Shown: positions 21,314 to 25,980 of the stretch, piece after piece
How the letters are laid out: the number at the start of each line of letters is the position of its first letter
Position numbering within the stretch: position 1 is the first letter of the stretch
DNA from: a virus
IMG/VR virus record: IMGVR_UViG_3300027836_000476
Location: 1-25,980 of that record
Reading direction: 5' to 3' (one strand)
DNA length: 25,980 nt
Position numbers and translations under genes: made by a program
Notes under the pieces: generated by a model
What the model saw: only the letters and a program-made list of their open reading frames with translations
Database searches by the model: none
What the model was told of the DNA's origin: nothing

Positions 21314-22156
21314 TTAGTCCATTGTTCCGGTTTCTACCGAGTGTATTCTTAAACTTGCGTTGCCAGTTGTTGTTGCTGTTGCTGTTCTAGTTCCCACAAT
21401 TTCAACCAAGTTAGATACAGGATTGCGGTCTACTGTAAATGTCATCAGCGGTGCTACGCTGGTATGCGTTACACCATATACAGACATTACAGGCACACTG
21501 GCAGCAGTATAACCTCTTACGGCAATGACAGCCTCACAGACTTGTGTTTCCCAACTGCCAGTGCCGCCAGTTTCATTTGCTTCTACTTGGATGGTAAGTT
21601 TAGCACCGCTGATGTAAGTTTCAGTAGCGGTCCATACTATTTGTGTTAGTACTGTGGTAGCAAGATTATTTGTTGTTGTTTTAGTAAAACTTCCACTGGG
21701 ACTGGTTAGTGCGCCATTTCGACCAAATCGCCAAATAGATTCATTTGCTGTGCCGTAACTTGTGCCAATCTCGACAAACAAATTATTGTTTATCTGTATA
21801 TATTGCTGACCGTCTTGGCTGGAAACACCGCCGCTACCGCCACCGCCGGGTGTTACAAACCAACTGTTATCGCTGGCACCTGTGCCGCCTGGATAATTTG
21901 CTATCTGTCCACCAGTTGGGAAAGTCGTAGCACCATCTGCGTCAAGGATAACTTCGTTAAGTCCGTTGACTAATCTATTACCTACGCCAGCACCTGGTTG
22001 GAAGTAAGTTAATGCCGCCCAAGTACTAACGCCGTCACCCAGCTTAAACTCACCTGAAGTTAAGTTAACACCAATCTCACCTGCGGCTAGAACAACAGTA
22101 CTATTAGTAGTCCAGTTCGCGGCAGTATCTCTTCTTAATTTTATTTGCGTTGCCAT
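21314..22156 (-). CDS. Tail-fibre-like protein, Mtd_N-type N-terminus
   Basis: The protein has 280 aa. It begins MATQIKLRRDTAANWTTNST, then AAGEIGVN and FKLGDGVSTW, the short N-terminal module of many phage fibres. VGNRLVNGLNEVILDADGA follows, nearly identical to a block in the 1606-aa protein, then a Gly-rich hinge (GGGGSGGVSS), a WRFGRNGALTSP repeat unit and a beta-rich C-terminus. It lies 13 bp ahead of the giant fibre gene. It may be an assembly partner that shares an interface with it, or the remnant of a duplication. The Shine-Dalgarno is weak. Confidence 0.7.
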   Translation of the reverse strand: MATQIKLRRDTAANWTTNSTVVLAAGEIGVNLTSGEFKLGDGVSTWAALTYFQPGAGVGNRLVNGLNEVILDADGATTFPTGGQIANYPGGTGASDNSWFVTPGGGGSGGVSSQDGQQYIQINNNLFVEIGTSYGTANESIWRFGRNGALTSPSGSFTKTTTNNLATTVLTQIVWTATETYISGAKLTIQVEANETGGTGSWETQVCEAVIAVRGYTAASVPVMSVYGVTHTSVAPLMTFTVDRNPVSNLVEIVGTRTATATTTGNASLRIHSVETGTMD

Positions 22157-22169
22157 TTTTTAATAGTCC

Positions 22170-22436
22170 TTAAAACGTTGTCGAAGCGGCGCCGCCGTCG
22201 ATAGTCACTGTTATATTTAATTTATTAGTAGAATCGATATACTCTACGTTAACCCCACTATGGGTCCCACTAGTTAGCATCGCCGCCGCATAGTCCTGCG
22301 CCAGCTCAGTAACAGCCACAGCTAACGTTGCGTAGAGCTCATCAAAATTAGCATTTACTTTTTCAAATGCGGTACGTATTGGGTCGCCATTTTTAGCATT
22401 AGGCGCTGTTCCAGTATTAATTACTTGTTTAGTCAT
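22170..22436 (-). CDS. Minimal fibre anchor protein
   Basis: The protein has 88 aa. The N-terminus (NTGTAPNAKNGDPIRTAFEK, then VNANFDELYATL) is a textbook phage-fibre anchor module; a short linker (ASGTHSGV-type, HSGVNVEYIDSTNKL) and one beta hairpin finish it. No receptor-binding domain follows. It starts by TAATG overlap with the stop of the large fibre gene upstream and ends 13 bp before the 280-aa gene. It could be a connector protein or the leftover head of a longer fibre; the clean stop and operon spacing favour a real gene. Confidence 0.7.
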   Translation of the reverse strand: MTKQVINTGTAPNAKNGDPIRTAFEKVNANFDELYATLAVAVTELAQDYAAAMLTSGTHSGVNVEYIDSTNKLNITVTIDGGAASTTF

Positions 22437-25400
22437 TATGATCTCCCTACAGCAATTTGTATTACTCCGGCTTCGCCGTAGTCTTTATCTTCTAATGCTT
22501 TGCCGATAATAGCGCCTAGTGTTGGATTTGTTGCTTTTACAGCACATCCAGGAGTAGCACTGGTTGTTAACATATCACCTTTCTTAACCCGCCCAACTAC
22601 TCGACATGGAATACGTCCAGCTAACGCAACACAAACTTTAATACCAGTTTGTTCTGTATTCATTACATACGCTGGATTAGTTGTTACTACACCGGCTGAA
22701 CGTGTGTCGTTCATTGTAGTAGTTGTTGTAACTTCTTTATCCCCACCGAACACTAAAACAGTACCTGCTTCGTATTCTTGATCGCCTTCGTAGAATTCAG
22801 CCAAGTCAGCGTAGGTAGCTTCAAATGTTCCACTTAAATGCCAATCACCAGTAATGTCGCCTCGTGTGCCGCTGGCACCAGTTGTTAGTGTAGTACTCTT
22901 TAATGTACCACCAGTGACATCAATTAAACCAGTTTGTACAGTTAATGTACCATCTGATATTGTTAAGTTACTACCAGTGGCAAATCTTAGTTGACTTGCC
23001 GCGGCCACTGTCCAATCACCTACAATTGATCCCGGAGTTGCTGGCGCACCAGTGTATAAACTCTTAGTTGTTAAAGAACCGTTAGTGACATCAAATGTGC
23101 CGTATACAGTTGCAATTCCGTTAGTACCATTAGTACCGGTAGCAGTTAGGAAATTAAATGTTCCTGGCGTATAAAAATCTACACTCGGAGTTGCAGCAGT
23201 AGTATCGATGATCTTATAACCATCTATCTTTAACTGTTTAGCATCAATCTCACCAGCACTACCAGTTTTAACAATACTACTATTTCCACCACTTGTTGTA
23301 ACGGCAGTAACACTATATGTATTGTTGTTAGTGTTTGACCCGTCATACGCAGTAATCATTACACCATTGGCAGCAAATGACGCATTTTTAATACCATCAC
23401 CTGCGGTAACTACATTACCTGGAGTAACTTCAGTAGGCGCAGCCGATACAGTTCCTAAGTTACCAACAAGACTTTTAGCACCAATGTATTGTAGTCTGCT
23501 TAAAGTTACACCAGTTGTTGTTGAGATACTTGGTTTAATAGTAATCCAACCATTTGATGATGTAAATTGTTGACTGTCAAATGCCGCAATACCTAAGTCG
23601 GCTTGCGCAACACTTGGCGCAGTATATGGTGATAAACTTGTAGGAGCAATGGTGCCACTGGCAGTCATTGCTAGTTTGCTTTGCGCAATCGCTGCACTAG
23701 CACTAACCATCAAGTTAGTAATCTTACCACTAGCAATTGCTGTAGTAATTGTTCCAGGACCAGCATTGTAAGTAATAGTAACATCATTACCTGTGCTAGA
23801 TGCCGGTAGAGCAATATTTTTCCATTGCTGTGATACTACCGTTCCGCCACCGCCCCATAAGGTTGTATATGTGCTGACCCACGATACTGAGTTGTCAGTA
23901 CAGTCAGATACTATCCATACACCATTATACCCGGTCGATGTTAGAATTCCACTGATGCTAATAAGTGATCCAACCGCAAACGGTGGACTGGCTTGTGTAG
24001 CAAAGTTTATGGTAGCAACTGCTCCAGTACCACTTGCTCCAACAACTGTAAAGTTTGTATTTAAATCATATACAGCAATGTTTCCTTGAGCAATATTGGT
24101 AAAGTTTGCATCACGTAATTCACTGAATTGATCGTGCTCAGCAACTAACGAATCAACGTACCCTTTAGTTGCTGCATCAAATGCGCCAACTGGGGTAGAA
24201 ATGTTACCAATGCCAAAAGTAGCCATGTTAAGGTTACCTTTCATTGTTCCGCCGTTTAATGGCAAGTATCCTGGGCCAATTAAGTTAGATGACGGCACCG
24301 GACCACCGCCGTGATCAAGACCTAGTCGTTTGTCAATATACCCTCGAACAGCACTTTGTACAGGAACAACTTCACTAGCGTTGTTGGTCATAGTTGAGTC
24401 TGTTGAGAACTCACTAATAACAACACCTCGCTTAAATCCTAAGCCATCTAAGTTACTCAATGCAATACTTGCGGAGAATGTAACAGTACCAGTACCTTGG
24501 TCAACAGTAAAGAATTTACCAACACGGAAGATACCGTTCTGGTCAGTGGTTACATAGAATACACGTCCAACTCCGTCTTCTTGAATTTCTTGAGCTTGTT
24601 GACGACCTATTACTGGATTACCGTAAATTGTATACGGGTAGTTAGTAGTTGAATACCCGCCAGTACCAATATCTAAGAAGTCATGTCCAGTAGCACGGTT
24701 TGTACTAATACGCTGAGTAATCTGCGCTGCAGCTCCAACAGCATATCCTAATCGCAGTGTTGCAGCAGTATCAGTTGGGAAAGGTTTACTAATACCTAAC
24801 GAATTACTAGATGCCGCAGTAACTTCTTTCATTATAAAAGTTACAGGAGTTAATATAGTTGTTCCGGTGCTATACACTCCGGGGTCGGAAGCATACCTAA
24901 CGGTAACTGTTGTTGCTGTTGATGCGCTAACGGTAACTGTACGGTTGTATGTATCAGTGGCATTACCGGTAACGGCCCAGTAACTACCGACAGCCGGTAA
25001 GTTAGTTTGTGTTGGTATTGTGTATGTTACTAGATACGGGTTAGTTCCTGTAACGCTGTCGTAACTTGTAATAGTAATACTAGCAACACCGCTGTTCCAT
25101 GTGCCTGGGTTATACGGATAGCTTAATGTGATTTCGCTAGTAGTACTGGCTACACAATAATAGAATCCGTTATATAAAGGATTGTTGTTACTGGTAATAT
25201 TAAAATACTTACCAACTGTTGGGGCAGACCCTTGTGTATATAATCCTAATACCACAGCATAGGTAGTTGTTATAATTCCGCTTGATACTGTTTGTGAAAC
25301 ACTAACAGTCCACGAACTACCAGAACCAGCAGTAATATAAGTCCCTGCTGATACGCCAGTACCAGTTACCCCTTGACCAATAGCAATAGTGCCAGTACCC

Positions 25401-25980
25401 GAAGCAACTACGGTTAGAGTAGTTCCAACAATAGTACCAGTGAATGAAGCAGGGCCAGTTATACTAGTAAATGTGTTAACTTCTACTAGAGCAGTAACCG
25501 TAGTACTAGTGAATGTTTGTGAAGGACTTACGGTCCATGACAACCCAGATCCTGCGGTAATGTAGGAGTTAGGAGTAACACCGTCACCAACAATAGTTTG
25601 GCCAATTTCAATAGTACCGTTAGTTATAGAACTAACAGTTAATGTAGTAGACCCAGCCATCGATCCAACAAATTGTGCGTAGTTACTCTTGGTAAATGTT
25701 CCTGGGTCACTAGTGTAAGCAACTGTAATTTGGTTAGTTGATACACCTGCTACAGCAACTGGAGTAACTGTAGCAGTAGCCGACAAGACCGCAGTAAGTA
25801 CAGCATTGCCCCCACTGATATAAACAATTGGGGTAGAAGAGTAGCCATATCCCGGACTTACAATGCTAACAGCAGTAATACTACCGCCACTAATTGTACA
25901 AGTAGCAAGGCCACCAGCAGTCTCACCGTTGACAAACGCACCGTTAATCGTACCTCCACGCCCAATAATGATTGTAGATC
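22436..25980 (-). CDS. Large tail-fibre-like protein (3' part; runs off right edge)
   Basis: The frame stays open from 25980 to the stop at 22436 (over 1180 codons). The apparent start near 25786 is only an internal TTG, so the true start lies outside the window. The right end encodes PGYGYSSTPIVYISGGNAVL, a common fibre repeat. Two copies of a GTIxIGQxVxGxGVxxxxYI / TAGSGxSWTVSxSQT unit follow at roughly 25670-25280. The middle has YLPLNGGTMKGNLNM and GAFDAATKGYVDSL, typical fibre motifs. The last 120 residues (YADLAEFYEGDQEYEAGTVL ... GKALEDKDYGEAGVIQIAVG) form a conserved C-terminal domain seen in marine phage fibres; by position it could be a chaperone or self-cleaving domain like Peptidase_G2, which I cannot confirm. 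Confidence 0.8.
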   Translation of the reverse strand, partial: STIIIGRGGTINGAFVNGETAGGLATCTISGGSITAVSIVSPGYGYSSTPIVYISGGNAVLTAVLSATATVTPVAVAGVSTNQITVAYTSDPGTFTKSNYAQFVGSMAGSTTLTVSSITNGTIEIGQTIVGDGVTPNSYITAGSGLSWTVSPSQTFTSTTVTALVEVNTFTSITGPASFTGTIVGTTLTVVASGTGTIAIGQGVTGTGVSAGTYITAGSGSSWTVSVSQTVSSGIITTTYAVVLGLYTQGSAPTVGKYFNITSNNNPLYNGFYYCVASTTSEITLSYPYNPGTWNSGVASITITSYDSVTGTNPYLVTYTIPTQTNLPAVGSYWAVTGNATDTYNRTVTVSASTATTVTVRYASDPGVYSTGTTILTPVTFIMKEVTAASSNSLGISKPFPTDTAATLRLGYAVGAAAQITQRISTNRATGHDFLDIGTGGYSTTNYPYTIYGNPVIGRQQAQEIQEDGVGRVFYVTTDQNGIFRVGKFFTVDQGTGTVTFSASIALSNLDGLGFKRGVVISEFSTDSTMTNNASEVVPVQSAVRGYIDKRLGLDHGGGPVPSSNLIGPGYLPLNGGTMKGNLNMATFGIGNISTPVGAFDAATKGYVDSLVAEHDQFSELRDANFTNIAQGNIAVYDLNTNFTVVGASGTGAVATINFATQASPPFAVGSLISISGILTSTGYNGVWIVSDCTDNSVSWVSTYTTLWGGGGTVVSQQWKNIALPASSTGNDVTITYNAGPGTITTAIASGKITNLMVSASAAIAQSKLAMTASGTIAPTSLSPYTAPSVAQADLGIAAFDSQQFTSSNGWITIKPSISTTTGVTLSRLQYIGAKSLVGNLGTVSAAPTEVTPGNVVTAGDGIKNASFAANGVMITAYDGSNTNNNTYSVTAVTTSGGNSSIVKTGSAGEIDAKQLKIDGYKIIDTTAATPSVDFYTPGTFNFLTATGTNGTNGIATVYGTFDVTNGSLTTKSLYTGAPATPGSIVGDWTVAAASQLRFATGSNLTISDGTLTVQTGLIDVTGGTLKSTTLTTGASGTRGDITGDWHLSGTFEATYADLAEFYEGDQEYEAGTVLVFGGDKEVTTTTTMNDTRSAGVVTTNPAYVMNTEQTGIKVCVALAGRIPCRVVGRVKKGDMLTTSATPGCAVKATNPTLGAIIGKALEDKDYGEAGVIQIAVGRS
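25276..25670 (-). repeat. Two tandem protein repeats of about 60-70 residues in the large fibre
   Basis: Both copies follow the order TLTV, GTIxIGQ, GxGV, YITAGSGxSWTVSxSQT. The first covers roughly 25670-25490 and the second 25450-25276. The DNA copies have drifted, so this is an old duplication. Confidence 0.7.

Noticed and set aside
25786-25786. A start codon for the large fibre at 25786
   Set aside because: The codon is TTG and the frame continues upstream without a stop to the window edge, with fibre-like sequence, so the gene is partial.
22436-25980. Short repeated GT/AC-rich words suggesting a CRISPR or satellite array
   Set aside because: They come from Thr/Val/Gly-rich fibre coding; spacing is irregular and the frame is intact throughout.

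Overview
The window looks like part of the genome of a T4-like (Myoviridae-type) phage of a Gram-negative bacterium, most like the marine T4-like phages of picocyanobacteria, SAR11 and methylotrophs. The reasons are: a gp44-type sliding-clamp loader; phage PhoH; a GroES/gp31-like co-chaperonin; peptide deformylase; a GTA-type holin; TAAATA late-promoter-like sites; and a long series of modular tail-fibre-like genes. The inner and outer membrane spanin pair points to an outer-membrane host. The host cannot be named from this window, and no photosynthesis genes are present. Base composition is about 40% G+C by eye. All genes except phoH read leftward on the minus strand. There are no tRNA, rRNA or CRISPR features, and no stretch longer than about 160 bp lacks a gene.

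In transcription order (right to left). (1) 25980-9801: eight adhesin/tail-fibre or virion structural genes, from a fibre gene cut by the right edge, through a 1606-codon protein with a beta-propeller-like middle, to a 620-codon fibre. They share N-terminal modules, He_PIG-like Ig repeats and W-F-G-L-P repeats. (2) 9797-7191: small conserved genes, a DnaE/PolC palm fragment lacking the catalytic DxD segment, a GroES-like protein, a small membrane protein and the clamp loader. A consensus sigma70 promoter sits in a palindrome just ahead of the last two. (3) 7165-6449: phoH, the only plus-strand gene, with a structured leader and a strong terminator that faces the clamp loader end. (4) 6289-2330: two conserved unknown proteins, then a lysis cassette: GH19 endolysin, i-spanin with an o-spanin embedded in another frame, a DUF4337-like membrane protein, a holin, and a small secreted Lys-rich protein. 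(5) 2261-1: dnaJ, peptide deformylase and a ClpA/ClpB-type AAA+ unfoldase (cut by the left edge). These three are overlapping genes behind a consensus sigma70 promoter that lies inside a terminator hairpin.

The features most worth a second look are the phoH leader, where two mutually exclusive hairpins compete and one hides the Shine-Dalgarno; the two promoter-in-stem-loop cassettes; the proteostasis operon (DnaJ, PDF, Clp ATPase); the embedded o-spanin beneath an i-spanin with two membrane segments; the polymerase palm fragment; and the beta-propeller insertion with higher G+C in the giant fibre. All family assignments come from reading motifs; no database search was run.
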